The notes below the pieces were generated by a model, which was not told where the DNA came from, did not search any database, and saw only the letters and a list, made by a program, of their open reading frames with translations. The translations under genes and the position numbers were made by a program. Shown here one piece after another: positions 16,847 to 25,560 of a DNA stretch of 64,000 bases (position 1 is its first letter; each line of letters opens with the position of its first letter). The DNA comes from DAOVXM01 sp963746255 (GTDB taxonomy: Bacteria > Chloroflexota > Anaerolineae > Anaerolineales > UBA4823): the NCBI GenBank assembly GCA_963746255.1, contig CAVVAJ010000009.1, positions 930,001 through 994,000 of the forward strand, read 5' to 3'.

Positions 16847-17200
16847 ATGACTGATGAAATCTCAACTCAAATAGAAACCCCTTCGAATGCGACCAGTAAT
16901 TTGGCAGTTATCAGTCTTGTTGCCGGAGTACTGGGGGTAACATTCTTCCCTCTGCTTGGCAGCATCGTGGCAGTGATCACCGGTCCGATGGCCAAGAAAG
17001 AGATTATCGAAAGCGGCGGCGAACTTTCAGGTGAGGGGATGGCGACCGCTGGTATGGTGCTGGGTTGGGTTGCCATCGCGTTGATGGTATTCGGATTATG
17101 TATTGGAGCGTTTATCGCCTTATCTCTATGCGGATTACTCGGATTATTCACCCAGGATGTCGTTCGTAATTTAAGTCAAATTCCACCCTTGGCTTTCTAA
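16847..17200 (+). CDS. DUF4190-type small membrane protein
   Basis: 117 residues, ATG preceded by TAGGAG. A short soluble N-terminus is followed by two membrane helices (about 20-45 and 65-95). Between them comes the motif GPMAKKEIIESGGELSGEGMA, ending in AGMVLGWV, typical of DUF4190 (helix, positively charged loop with the G.G.A pattern, helix). Function unknown. It lies 31 bp after the DUF4126 gene. Confidence 0.75.
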   Translation: MTDEISTQIETPSNATSNLAVISLVAGVLGVTFFPLLGSIVAVITGPMAKKEIIESGGELSGEGMATAGMVLGWVAIALMVFGLCIGAFIALSLCGLLGLFTQDVVRNLSQIPPLAF

Positions 17201-17237
17201 ACCCATATCGACAAACTATATAAAAGGGAGTTGAACA

Positions 17238-17513
17238 ATGTCACAAGAAGAAGATGTAATGAACATTCCAGAAGAAGAGCCTTATGAAGTGATTGATGTG
17301 GAACCAGAATCTGTAGTTGAAGTGGATGACTATGTCGTGGAAGATCTGCCCGTAGAGGAGAAGAAAAAAAGCAGCACGCCTTTGATAATTGCCTTGGTTA
17401 TTTTAATCGTCATGTGCTGCTGCTGCGCCACAATTTCACTGATCTGGGGCGCGTGGGCTTTTGGTGACCAATTCGTGGGACTATCTTCGGTACCCCTCCT
17501 GCTCGCTATCTGA
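17238..17513 (+). CDS. Small acidic single-pass membrane protein
   Basis: 91 residues with a good AAAGGGAG site. Residues 1-45 are very acidic (EEEPYEV, EVDDYVVEDLPVEEK), then KKKSS and a single helix (about 51-75) interrupted by the Cys cluster CCCC (MCCCCATIS). A short tail follows. It looks like a tail of the preceding small-membrane-protein operon. Not recognised. Confidence 0.6.
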   Translation: MSQEEDVMNIPEEEPYEVIDVEPESVVEVDDYVVEDLPVEEKKKSSTPLIIALVILIVMCCCCATISLIWGAWAFGDQFVGLSSVPLLLAI

Positions 17514-17581
17514 AGTCAGCCCAAACTGAGCGCGTCTGTTGCAATAAGTTATCAAACGTAGCACGAACACTCAAATTATTG

Positions 17582-17612
17582 GACAGCATTGCTAGGGTTA
17601 AGCAATGCTGTC
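17582..17612. terminator. Strong hairpin between convergent genes
   Basis: Perfect 12-bp stem GACAGCATTGCT/AGCAATGCTGTC with a 7-base loop. It overlaps the stop codon of the DUF402 gene and probably terminates transcription from both sides, although the T tract is weak. Confidence 0.65.
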
Positions 17613-18101
17613 TTGATTTCTCGTCTCCATTAAACCTGTGCCAACCCTTTTGCTGAAATATCCCTTCAGCTCAGCTAGTGCTTCCAGTGCTTGTCTTCGG
17701 TCAGCATTTGATAAGGGGAGGGCGTTAAACTCATCTTTATCCATGACGATTTGCTGCCCATTTGGGAAGACGATTAAATCGAGAGCCAAATCAACGTAGG
17801 AAAGTTCAGACCCAACGAATCGGACTGGTGAGCTAACATTGCAGTACCAGCCGCGCAGCGCATCGTTTTCGCGTTCATGGATCTCAAAAATATTGTACCA
17901 GCGATCTGTATAATAGGTTTCGACGAAACGGTCACCTTTCAATAAAGGCATTCCCTGCACGCTCATATCTTCTCGATCGAAATAAGCCTCAATTACGATC
18001 TTGTTTGGTGTCTTCTGGTAGATTTTTCCAGAATATTGCCAGGTGACTTCTTTTTGGAGATTCAATTTCAAAATGGTGATCGTTTGGTCTTCTTTCATCA
18101 T
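17598..18101 (-). CDS. DUF402 (FomD-like) protein
   Basis: 167 residues. It matches the DUF402 fold: YFDREDM, the TDRWYNIFEIHERENDALRG stretch followed by WYCNVSSPVRF, then YVDLALDLIVFPNG and MDKDEF. The acidic residues DLALDL and the WYCN loop are conserved features that in related phosphatases hold divalent metal and nucleotide substrate. A role in nucleotide or phosphonate hydrolysis is a family-level inference only. A C-terminal helix (RRQALEALAELK) completes the domain. It is a stand-alone gene. Confidence 0.8.
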   Translation of the reverse strand: MMKEDQTITILKLNLQKEVTWQYSGKIYQKTPNKIVIEAYFDREDMSVQGMPLLKGDRFVETYYTDRWYNIFEIHERENDALRGWYCNVSSPVRFVGSELSYVDLALDLIVFPNGQQIVMDKDEFNALPLSNADRRQALEALAELKGYFSKRVGTGLMETRNQDSIA

Positions 18102-18238
18102 GCACTATTGATCCATCCAGGATTAGAGTAGCTCTAATATTATCCCGGCCCTGAAAATCTTGCTGGCACCCGTTATCCTGAGATGGGTTCCATCATAATT
18201 CCATCAACCTATCCAATATTCCCAAGCAAGAGGAGGGC

Positions 18239-19327
18239 TCATCGCGATTTCGGGAATACTAGGAGATCTCCCTGCGGATCATAGGCTATCTTCGCAGATT
18301 CGCCGACTTGGGGGACATTCATCCCAGCCTGAACGCGAAATACCAGCAGTTCTCCACGGACATCGACTACAATCTTCCACGAACTCCCTTGGAACGATCT
18401 TTCAACAATATTGCCAGTAATTGTGTATTCGCTCTCATGGTTAAGATTAACGATATCAGGACGGATAAGCAAATCGACGGGGCCTTGTATATCCTGGATC
18501 ACATGGAAAACACCGATGTCTGTCTTGATCTTGCTCTCGCCGTCTAGTTTTAGAGCCTCACCACTGAGGATATTGGACATTCCCAAAAAACGGGCCGCGA
18601 GAACAGAGATGGGTTGTCGGTAGATTTCTTGTGGTGTGCCGATCTGGATAATCTCACCCGAATTCATTAATACGACTCGGTCTGCAAGCGCGAACGCTTC
18701 TTCCTGGTCATGGGTGACATATATCGCAGTCTGTTTTGTTTTTCTGAGTATCCGATTGATGTCGAGGACAAGCCGCTCACGCAGAGAGCGGTCCAACGCT
18801 CCCAGTGGCTCATCCAGCATGAGCAGTTTTGGTTTCGGAGCCAGTGAACGTGCCAGTGCTACTCGCTGCTGTTCGCCACCTGACAATGTATTCACATCAC
18901 GATCTTTAAAGTGCATCAGATCTACCAATTCCAGCACCTCGTTGATCCGCTTTTCACTGCCTAATTCTTTATCCTTAGAAAAATATAGTCCGAAGGCGAT
19001 ATTTTTATAGACGTTTAAGTGGGGGAAAAGGGCATAATCCTGAAACATTAAGCCAAACTCCCGTTTATGAGTAGGGATGTCATCCAGCTTCTGGTCATTC
19101 CAATAAACTGCGCCTTGTTCTGGATGCTCCAGCCCGGCGATTATGGACAAAAGTGTTGATTTTCCACACCCGCTAGGGCCGAGCAGCGCCAGGATTTCTC
19201 CTAAACTCACCTCAAACGAGATATTCACAACTGCTGGAGTCTGATCGTAATATTTTGTAATCGAATCTAATCGCAGACCATTCATCAGTGGGTTACTTGT
19301 ATCGACAGAATCGTTTCTCGATCCCAT
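18239..19327 (-). CDS. thiQ: ABC transporter ATPase, probable thiamine uptake
   Basis: 362 residues. Walker A GPSGCGKST (about 53-61), Q-loop MFQDYAL, signature LSGGEQQRVALARS, Walker B KLLMLDEPLGALD and switch His in YVTHDQEEA are all intact. The C-terminal 120 residues form a TOBE-like regulatory domain, making the protein longer than classical ThiQ and closer to the iron or polyamine type. Assignment to thiamine rests on its place as last gene of the riboswitch-led thiN-thiB-thiP-thiQ run. The true start may be the internal Met 15 (MNGLRLDS). Confidence 0.85.
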   Translation of the reverse strand: MGSRNDSVDTSNPLMNGLRLDSITKYYDQTPAVVNISFEVSLGEILALLGPSGCGKSTLLSIIAGLEHPEQGAVYWNDQKLDDIPTHKREFGLMFQDYALFPHLNVYKNIAFGLYFSKDKELGSEKRINEVLELVDLMHFKDRDVNTLSGGEQQRVALARSLAPKPKLLMLDEPLGALDRSLRERLVLDINRILRKTKQTAIYVTHDQEEAFALADRVVLMNSGEIIQIGTPQEIYRQPISVLAARFLGMSNILSGEALKLDGESKIKTDIGVFHVIQDIQGPVDLLIRPDIVNLNHESEYTITGNIVERSFQGSSWKIVVDVRGELLVFRVQAGMNVPQVGESAKIAYDPQGDLLVFPKSR

Positions 19328-19358
19328 GAAAAGTGGGTATTATGCAGCGTAGTAATCA

Positions 19359-21071
19359 CTAGAATTCGCCAATATCAGCAATCCTGAAGCGTTCAATTGC
19401 CAGCATACCAAATGCGGTGATAAGCATAAGAATCGTGCTGAGCGCCATTGCCTGACCATAATTGAGGCTCCCCGGCTGAGATATCAGGCGGTAGATCATT
19501 AGAGGTACCGTTGGGTATTCTGGTCGGGCGAGAAGAGCTGTGGCTCCAAATTCACCCATGGATATCGTGAACGCAAAGGTTGCCGCAACGATGAGTGCCC
19601 GGCCTACTAACGGTAAATCAATTCTTATGAACACTTCACTAGGAGAAGCCCCCAACACGACTGCAGCATGCCTAATGCGCGGTTTGATGCTTTGAATTGA
19701 AGGCACCAGACTGCGTACTACGAAGGGGAATGCGACCAGGGTGTGCGCCAGCGGGATGAGCAGGGGCGAAGCTCGCAAGTTGAGCGGCGGCTTCCCTAAG
19801 GCAATTATAAAACCCAGACCCAAAGTAACTGCTGAGGTGCCCAATGGGAGCATAATCAATGGGTCAAGGATGTTACTAAATTTCCTGTTTGATTCTCGCG
19901 CCAGGTACCATGCAGCAGGTAGACCAAGGGCGATTGCCAGCAAGACGGTAATTGCGGCATAACTCAAAGACACCAATATTGCATTGATCGGCGGGACAAA
20001 GAATAATGAATCCCTCCGGTTTATGGCTAGCTCTCGATAGTATGCTGTCGTTATGGTGATATCACTGCCTGTACGACCTTGTTTGTTTGGAGCAAAGCTA
20101 CTGAAAGAACGTACCGTGAGGGCAAAAATCGGGGCGATGAACAGGACACCCAGAACGGCAATAATCAAACCAGCATAAATTCTGCTTTTCCATGTGGTTA
20201 GACGCTTCTGAGTATATTTTACCGGACGCAGATTCAGCGGCCTCGTCACATGGCGGGTTAGTTGTGTGTAGAGGATCGTGAACCCTAAGGTGCATAGCAA
20301 CTGGATAACTGATAAGGCGGCTGCGACGGGCAAATTAAACAGGCTGATCGTCTGGTTGTAGATTTCGACTTCGATTGTCGCGAAGCGTGGTCCACCTAAA
20401 ATTAGGATCACGCCAAACGAGGTGAAATTAAAAATAAATACCAGCAACGCCGCAGCACTTATTGCTGGTGCTAATAACGGCAGGACAACTTTTTTCAACG
20501 TTTGCCACCTATTTGCCCCTAAAGTGTACGCAGCCTCTGAGACGCGCGGATCGATGTGCGACCAGTAATCACCGACCATCCGCAGGACAATCGTTGTGTT
20601 GTAAAACACATGTGCTAACAAGATCGCTCCCAATGAGTTGAGCACCCGGATGGGTGGCGTGCTGATATCGAAAATATTCATCAACATGAAGTTTATCCAG
20701 CCACTTGGTCCCAAGAGGGCATTAAATGCTGCCGCCACCACTACCGTGGGGAGCACGAAAGGGATTGCTGTTAAGGACATCAGCAGCTTCTTGCCTCTGA
20801 ACCTATACCTGGCGACTAAATACGCTGCGGGCAGTCCGATACACAATGTCAACAGTGTGGATAGTGTTGCCTGGTAAAAAGTGAACTCCAGCACTTTCCG
20901 GAATCTCGCTGACGAGAAAATCACTCGAAAAGGTTCCGCGTAATCCGTGCCTGCTCTAGCGAAGCTCACTCTCATGATGCTTGCCAATGGGTAGAAATAG
21001 AACAGCAGTAAGAACAAGAGCGGCGCGATCCACAGTGCCATAACCTTGAAATTGATGCCCCGACCGTTCAA
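19359..21071 (-). CDS. thiP: ABC transporter permease with two fused domains, probable thiamine uptake
   Basis: 570 residues with about twelve membrane helices. Each half carries an EAA loop for ATPase contact: EAAYTLGANRWQTLKKVVLP (about 180) and AAVVLGASPSEVFIRIDLPL (about 475). Fusion of two permease domains is normal for ThiP and iron permeases. The binding-protein gene is 55 bp upstream and the ATPase 31 bp downstream, making a complete importer. Substrate is assigned from the thiB similarity and the upstream TPP riboswitch. Confidence 0.87.
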   Translation of the reverse strand: MNGRGINFKVMALWIAPLLFLLLFYFYPLASIMRVSFARAGTDYAEPFRVIFSSARFRKVLEFTFYQATLSTLLTLCIGLPAAYLVARYRFRGKKLLMSLTAIPFVLPTVVVAAAFNALLGPSGWINFMLMNIFDISTPPIRVLNSLGAILLAHVFYNTTIVLRMVGDYWSHIDPRVSEAAYTLGANRWQTLKKVVLPLLAPAISAAALLVFIFNFTSFGVILILGGPRFATIEVEIYNQTISLFNLPVAAALSVIQLLCTLGFTILYTQLTRHVTRPLNLRPVKYTQKRLTTWKSRIYAGLIIAVLGVLFIAPIFALTVRSFSSFAPNKQGRTGSDITITTAYYRELAINRRDSLFFVPPINAILVSLSYAAITVLLAIALGLPAAWYLARESNRKFSNILDPLIMLPLGTSAVTLGLGFIIALGKPPLNLRASPLLIPLAHTLVAFPFVVRSLVPSIQSIKPRIRHAAVVLGASPSEVFIRIDLPLVGRALIVAATFAFTISMGEFGATALLARPEYPTVPLMIYRLISQPGSLNYGQAMALSTILMLITAFGMLAIERFRIADIGEF

Positions 21072-21126
21072 AAGCCAATCCCTATAATTAAGCGTATGAG
21101 ATTAAATCGGTTGAGTTCAGCTTCCG

Positions 21127-22173
21127 TCACCGCAGTACCATTTCAGTCCAATCCTGGAGCCAGATTTCTCGCCTCTCGGCAATTGCATTCGGGTCAACCT
21201 CTGCCGTACTTTCAGCGATTGACGCAAAAGCGACGAACTGCTCGGGAAGCTGCGCCTCTTGGTTGACCGGGAATACGAACATCTGCATCGGCATATCCTC
21301 CTGGAAGCTCGGAGACAATACAAAATCGATAAACTTCTCTGCCAGTTCGCGATTTTGTGTTCCTTTCAAGATGCCGATGAACTCAATTTGACGGAAACAG
21401 CTTTCATTGTCTACGAGCACACCGCTCGGAGGTTCCGAAATTTTTACATCTGCAAATATCACCTCAGCAGGCGGGCTGGAGCCATACGAGATTACGATTG
21501 GGTGGGTACCGCCATGCACGCTGAATTCGTTATAGTATGCCGACTCCCAATCGTTGACAACCAACATGTCGTTATCCACTAATCCCTGCCAATAATCCAA
21601 ATAGCTTTCCTCACCGAAGCGTCCGATAGTAGCCAGCATAAATGCCAATCCGGGTGATGATGTCGCTGGGTTTTGGACCACCAGTAAGCCGCGATATTCG
21701 GGCATGAGCAGGTCTTCCAGGCTTGTTGGCGGTGTTATCCCGGCTGAGCGGAAGAACACTTTATCATAATTGGGGCAGACATCACCGAAATCTACCGGCA
21801 GCGCCCGATTTTGAATGTCTAACTTGAATTCATCAGGAATAGCAGTAAGTAACGGGCTGTTATACGGATCGTAGATCCCTTCCGTAAGAGCTCTGCTCAG
21901 GAATGTGTTATCCACTCCAAAGAAGACATCCCCGAAGGGACTCTCTTTTGAGAGAATCACTTTATTTAGGGCTGTCCCCGTATCTCCGGCTTTGATAAAC
22001 TGCACTTTTGCACCGTACTGCTCTTCGAATTGGGTGATAACATCCTCCGATATGGCAAATGAGTCGTGGGTTATTACCTTTAATTCTTTAGGGGATTCCT
22101 GGTCGGTTTGTATGCACGCTGCCAGGATCATCGACAGCGCCAGAATATGCAAAGATAATCGAGTAAACATCAT
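21127..22173 (-). CDS. thiB: Thiamine-binding lipoprotein of ABC importer
   Basis: About 349 residues. I choose ATG 22173 (or the adjacent ATG 22170) because GAGG precedes it. This gives a proper signal peptide, MMFTRLSLHILALSMILAAC, with lipobox LAAC. The body opens LKVITHDSFAISEDVITQFE, a hallmark of TbpA-type thiamine-binding proteins, and continues GDTGTALNKVILSKESP and DVFFGVDNTFLSRAL. The usual aromatic site residues appear in YDPYNSP and WESAYYNEFS. It captures thiamine outside the membrane for the permease pair. Confidence 0.9.
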   Translation of the reverse strand: MMFTRLSLHILALSMILAACIQTDQESPKELKVITHDSFAISEDVITQFEEQYGAKVQFIKAGDTGTALNKVILSKESPFGDVFFGVDNTFLSRALTEGIYDPYNSPLLTAIPDEFKLDIQNRALPVDFGDVCPNYDKVFFRSAGITPPTSLEDLLMPEYRGLLVVQNPATSSPGLAFMLATIGRFGEESYLDYWQGLVDNDMLVVNDWESAYYNEFSVHGGTHPIVISYGSSPPAEVIFADVKISEPPSGVLVDNESCFRQIEFIGILKGTQNRELAEKFIDFVLSPSFQEDMPMQMFVFPVNQEAQLPEQFVAFASIAESTAEVDPNAIAERREIWLQDWTEMVLR

Positions 22174-22218
22174 TAACCTCTTACTTTCTTCTCCAGTAGA
22201 TCGAACGGGCATGCACCT

Positions 22219-22884
22219 TTAGTCGTGTGATCCTGATGTCTGGGAAATACATAACAGTATTCCTCTACAGGTCTCGACTGAAGCCGATTCTTGATCTAGG
22301 ATATTGCTTATACCGCGTGTCGAACCCAACTGAAGGTCTTCATTTTCGAGGGGGTAATGCAGTCCATCGGTCCTGATTCCGGTCGCGTCCCCACCAAGCG
22401 GAATAAGTGACACAATATCACCGCGGCTGCCGGTGATCTCATACTTTTTTCCTGGGCGGAGTACCCGGATCATTTGATCAGCTTCCACCAATCTCACATC
22501 AAGGTCTGCAAGATTTGAAGATGCCAACAGCAAAATGTTGGCAATTGATTGGTCCCAGCGGTAGCCCAAACCTCCGAACACGAAGATTTCATCTACGCCG
22601 CAGCTTTGCGCATGCAATACAGCCAACTCCAAATCAGTATTATCTTTATCTGCTGGGTGCTGAATTACTTTGCTGCCTTTGGACTGGAAGTATTGCAGAT
22701 CTTCCCGTTCAATCGAGTCAAAATCGCCGATGATATAGTCTGGGACAAAACCTAATACCCGGCAGTATTCTGCCCCTCCATCTGCGGCAATGATTAGATC
22801 GTTGTCGGTGACGATATCCTTTGGGAAGGTTTGATCACCAAGGTCGCCATTTGCAAATATCACGGCTCTTCCATTTTTAGCCAA
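22219..22884 (-). CDS. thiN: Thiamine pyrophosphokinase, TTG start
   Basis: Transfers pyrophosphate from ATP to thiamine, giving TPP. Motifs: FANGDL, AADGGAEYCRVLGF, PDYIIGDFDSI, KDNTDLELAV and FGGLGYRWDQSIANI, plus a C-terminal domain with ISLIPLGG-like VSLIPLGGDATG. An in-frame ATG at 22899 has no ribosome site. The only good one, GGAGGG (22897-22892), lies 7 nt before TTG 22884, so I start there; the protein then opens LAKNGRAVIF. First gene after the TPP riboswitch, so uptake and activation of thiamine are controlled together. Confidence 0.88.
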   Translation of the reverse strand: MAKNGRAVIFANGDLGDQTFPKDIVTDNDLIIAADGGAEYCRVLGFVPDYIIGDFDSIEREDLQYFQSKGSKVIQHPADKDNTDLELAVLHAQSCGVDEIFVFGGLGYRWDQSIANILLLASSNLADLDVRLVEADQMIRVLRPGKKYEITGSRGDIVSLIPLGGDATGIRTDGLHYPLENEDLQLGSTRGISNILDQESASVETCRGILLCISQTSGSHD

Positions 22885-22888
22885 AATG

Positions 22889-22918
22889 AAACCCTCCATC
22901 TTTGCCAGAGGAGGGTTT
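22889..22918 (-). promoter_or_regulatory. Hairpin hiding the thiN ribosome-binding site
   Basis: On the minus strand AAACCCTCC pairs perfectly with GGAGGGTTT across a 12-base loop. The right arm holds the GGAGGG used for the TTG start. There is no T tract, so this looks like the translational expression platform of the riboswitch just upstream. Confidence 0.65.
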
Positions 22919-22929
22919 GATCGATGATC

Positions 22930-23030
22930 GTTGCGATTCCTCCGCCGGCATTATCCGGGTCAGGTTCGCGGGTCGAGAACTAGTGGTTCTCCTCTCAGCC
23001 AGGCCACACCTGGCTCCCCGTGCATACTGG
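22930..23030 (-). promoter_or_regulatory. TPP riboswitch (THI element)
   Basis: Read on the minus strand, it contains the conserved CGGGGAGCC, then GGCTGAGAG (pyrimidine-sensing arm), then GACCCGCGAACCTGA and GGATAATGCCGGCGGAGG (pyrophosphate-sensing arm). These are the invariant blocks of the thi-box aptamer in the right order and spacing. It precedes thiN by about 45 nt and should lower expression of the thiamine genes when TPP is abundant. Confidence 0.95.
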
Positions 23031-23045
23031 GATTTTGTTATTAAG

Positions 23046-23075
23046 AGTATAAAGTACTTTAGATGCTCGTGTCAA
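23046..23075 (-). promoter_or_regulatory. Promoter of the thiamine operon
   Basis: Minus strand: TTGACA (23075-23070), 18-bp spacer, TATACT (23051-23046). Predicted start is near 23039, just ahead of the riboswitch. Confidence 0.75.
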
Positions 23076-23144
23076 GCGACCAGTGTGCGGATGTAAGATG
23101 TCCTACTTGATGAGCTGGTTGATACAATCTGATACGCTTCATAT

Positions 23145-23190
23145 TAAAAAACCGCCAGACGATGTCGATGTTCCATCAGTCTGGCAGTTT
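23145..23190 (-). terminator. Intrinsic terminator of the DUF1269 gene
   Basis: Minus strand: AAACTGCCAGAC pairs with GTCTGGCGGTTT (one G-T pair), followed by a T run. It closes the gene ending at 23217. Confidence 0.8.
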
Positions 23191-23216
23191 ATATATTTAA
23201 TTGTAATCTTTAAGGG

Positions 23217-23960
23217 CTACGCTTCTTTATCTTCGCTCACTTCTTCTGCATCTTCTTCAAAAGTGCCCTCAGCTGCAACTACAGTGGCACCTTCTTCATC
23301 AACAGTGGCAGCCAATACGGCGAAACCGTCTTTAGTGGCTACAAATTGGCTCGCAGTTACACCTTCTTCATCTTCCACGATAAATCCACCCTCGATATCA
23401 TCTGCTCCGGTAGCGATTCGTCCGGCTGCAAAGCCTGCTTCGGATGAAATCGCTGTATATGCCACATCGTGCTCAGATTCGAGCTGCTCGGCGATATCCG
23501 CCTGTAAAGCTTCGGTAAACAGATCTGCCCCAGCCTCAGCCATGGCTTTCTCAACATCTTCAACCCATCTATGTTCGACAACCGCGATGATAGCGGATGA
23601 GCCTGGCTTCAATCCTTCACCAAGTTTTTTCAACCTTTCATCGGAGAAACCGGTATCGCGCCACTTCGCAACCAACCCGCCCACGAGCGCGCCGACCGCG
23701 ACCGGGACTACCAGCGCTGGACCAGCGATTATTCCGATTGCAGCACCAGCCACACCGCCGAACGCAGCGCCTTTTCCGCCACCCATATCGCCGGTCTCTT
23801 TAATGTGTAGTTTGCCTTTTTCATCTTTCCGCAAGACTGCGGCGTTCTCAATCCGGATTGTTTTTTGACGCTGGGCAGCTTTTAATTCCTTCAAAGCTGC
23901 ATTAGCAGTTTTCTCGTCGTTGAAAGCTGCCACAATCAATTGTACAGGTACATCACTCAT
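23217..23960 (-). CDS. DUF1269-type membrane-associated protein, long form
   Basis: 247 residues. The N-terminal half is a ferredoxin-like domain (VQLIVAAFNDEKTANAALKE, then VLRKDEKGKLHIKET). A glycine-rich double hydrophobic hairpin follows (GGGKGAAFGGVAGAAIGIIA, about 68-97), then a second beta-alpha domain (SSAIIAVVEHRWVEDVEKAM). A 90-residue acidic tail of repeated short beta strands (FVATKDGFAVLAATVDEEG) extends beyond the usual family length. The hydrophobic hairpin suggests insertion into membrane. Neighbouring DUF1269 gene at 24003 is a shorter paralog. Role unknown; often linked to stress in other genomes. Confidence 0.75.
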   Translation of the reverse strand: MSDVPVQLIVAAFNDEKTANAALKELKAAQRQKTIRIENAAVLRKDEKGKLHIKETGDMGGGKGAAFGGVAGAAIGIIAGPALVVPVAVGALVGGLVAKWRDTGFSDERLKKLGEGLKPGSSAIIAVVEHRWVEDVEKAMAEAGADLFTEALQADIAEQLESEHDVAYTAISSEAGFAAGRIATGADDIEGGFIVEDEEGVTASQFVATKDGFAVLAATVDEEGATVVAAEGTFEEDAEEVSEDKEA

Positions 23961-24002
23961 TTTATTGCTCCTTTTCTATAAATATGTTTATATGGAAATT
24001 AA

Positions 24003-24494
24003 TTACTCTTCACTGGCTCCAAAAGCAGCTTTGAGTATTTCCTCATCATCTTTGGACAGTGAGGTGCGGATCACTTGAGCTTTGTAATCACCTAACTCAT
24101 CCAGCACCTTGTCTTCTGTCCAATCCTCAATAAGCAAGAACAACGCCGAGCCGCCAGGCTCGACCTGTTCACCAACTTCTTTAATAAAATCGTCATCAAT
24201 ACCATAATCGGTCATCTTGCCGGAGATTGCACCGCTGACTGCACCAACTGCTAATCCCAACCAGGGCATGAAGAACAAGAGCCCGATGAACATACCCCAG
24301 AAGGCTCCGCCCAATGCCCCTGCGCCTACCAGGTTCGTCGCCTGTTTGACTTTCACTTTCCCATCTTGACGCCGTACAACCGTCGCCGCATCAGTAATAT
24401 TGATCAATTGTGCTTTCTGCAAACGTTTGATGGTTCCGCCCATTTCCTGAGCTCCATCCTCGGTTTGGAAGGCAAGTACTATTAGTTCACTCAT
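24003..24494 (-). CDS. DUF1269-type membrane-associated protein, short form
   Basis: 163 residues: N-terminal domain ELIVLAFQTEDGAQEM, GAGALGGAFWGMFIGLLFF glycine/hydrophobic hairpin (about 57-90), then YGIDDDFIKEVGEQVEPGGS and LFLLIEDWTEDKV. This is the standard DUF1269 arrangement without the tail of its downstream paralog. The gene is 42 bp upstream of that paralog on the same strand, so a duplication within one operon is likely. Confidence 0.8.
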   Translation of the reverse strand: MSELIVLAFQTEDGAQEMGGTIKRLQKAQLINITDAATVVRRQDGKVKVKQATNLVGAGALGGAFWGMFIGLLFFMPWLGLAVGAVSGAISGKMTDYGIDDDFIKEVGEQVEPGGSALFLLIEDWTEDKVLDELGDYKAQVIRTSLSKDDEEILKAAFGASEE

Positions 24495-24770
24495 TTTTCG
24501 TCTCCAAGTAAGTTAATTTAGTTCATTGGTTTCGTATATAAGCTTACAATATAAAATTCTACCTTGTATTTATCTTCAAAATATTAATATTTTATATAAA
24601 TGTGACAATTATATCCACATACTATTATTCCCCTTAACTCGTACTCCGACCCAAAAGGGAGTGATCACAACCTAGAATTTCTGATGACCAATCGGATGCC
24701 TACATTACTCTTATTAGTTCACCCCAACACAAGGCCCAATTCAAAAATCGAACCTAACTTACATGCTGGT

Positions 24771-24776
24771 TATAAT
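24771..24776 (+). promoter_or_regulatory. Probable -10 box of the rhomboid operon
   Basis: TATAAT 14 bp before the rhomboid ATG, implying a leader of only about 8 nt. No convincing -35 box. The rest of 24495-24770 is AT-rich and I see nothing else in it. Confidence 0.4.
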
Positions 24777-24790
24777 ATCAGTAGGCGATT

Positions 24791-25516
24791 ATGTTTCCGA
24801 TACGCGACACCGTACCCACTTATACCTTCCCCACCGCGAACACACTGCTGATCATCATCATAACTATAGTATTTCTTATCACAAATTTCCTTCCTGAGGA
24901 CACGTATTATGGATTGGCAAGTAAGTATGGCTTGGTAGCAGGTAGTTTTCATCCAGAAAATACCCCGGATTTAACCAAACTCCTACCCACTCTTATCACC
25001 CTGCTAACCCATATCTTCCTGCATAGCGGATGGATACACTTTCTCAGCAACATCTGGACCCTCTATATCTTTGGAGACAATGTTGAGGATCGCATGGGGT
25101 CTAAACGGTACATCTTATTCTTTTTATGCAGCGGGATGATCGCCGGGTTGATACAAATCATTTATAACACAGACAGTCAAGTGCCCATCATTGGTGCAAG
25201 TGGTGCTATCGCATCTGTCTTAGGTGCTTACTTCGTCATGTACCCACGGGCACAGGTAGTTACCTTAATCTTAATATTTTTCATCCCTTGGTTCGTAAAG
25301 CTGCCCGCGTTGCTCTACCTGGGTTTGTGGTTTGCCTCACAGGTGGTTTATGGTTTATCCAATCTAGGTTTAGATCGTGCAGCAGCTGTGGGTGGTGTTG
25401 CCTGGTGGGCGCATATCGGTGGGTTTTTATTCGGCATGTTCTTCTACCGGCTGTTTATCCCCCGTGTGCACCCAGCTATCGAACGTCATCGACAGGACCA
25501 TATAATTGCGCGATAA
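24791..25516 (+). CDS. Rhomboid-family intramembrane serine protease
   Basis: 241 residues with six or seven membrane helices. The catalytic dyad is visible: GASGA with Ser137 and AHIGGF with His208. The WIHFLSNIWTLYIFGDNVED loop (about 78-97) holds the L1-loop Asn and is typical of the bacterial rhomboids with this spacing. A long loop after helix one (FLPEDTYYGLASKYGLVAG) is normal. It cleaves single-pass membrane proteins within the bilayer. The three genes directly downstream encode single-pass proteins and are natural candidates as substrates (inference from position only). Confidence 0.92.
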   Translation: MFPIRDTVPTYTFPTANTLLIIIITIVFLITNFLPEDTYYGLASKYGLVAGSFHPENTPDLTKLLPTLITLLTHIFLHSGWIHFLSNIWTLYIFGDNVEDRMGSKRYILFFLCSGMIAGLIQIIYNTDSQVPIIGASGAIASVLGAYFVMYPRAQVVTLILIFFIPWFVKLPALLYLGLWFASQVVYGLSNLGLDRAAAVGGVAWWAHIGGFLFGMFFYRLFIPRVHPAIERHRQDHIIAR

Positions 25517-25560
25517 TGCAATAGCCACTCAGACAAGAGGCTAACAGATTGGAGGTTAAT

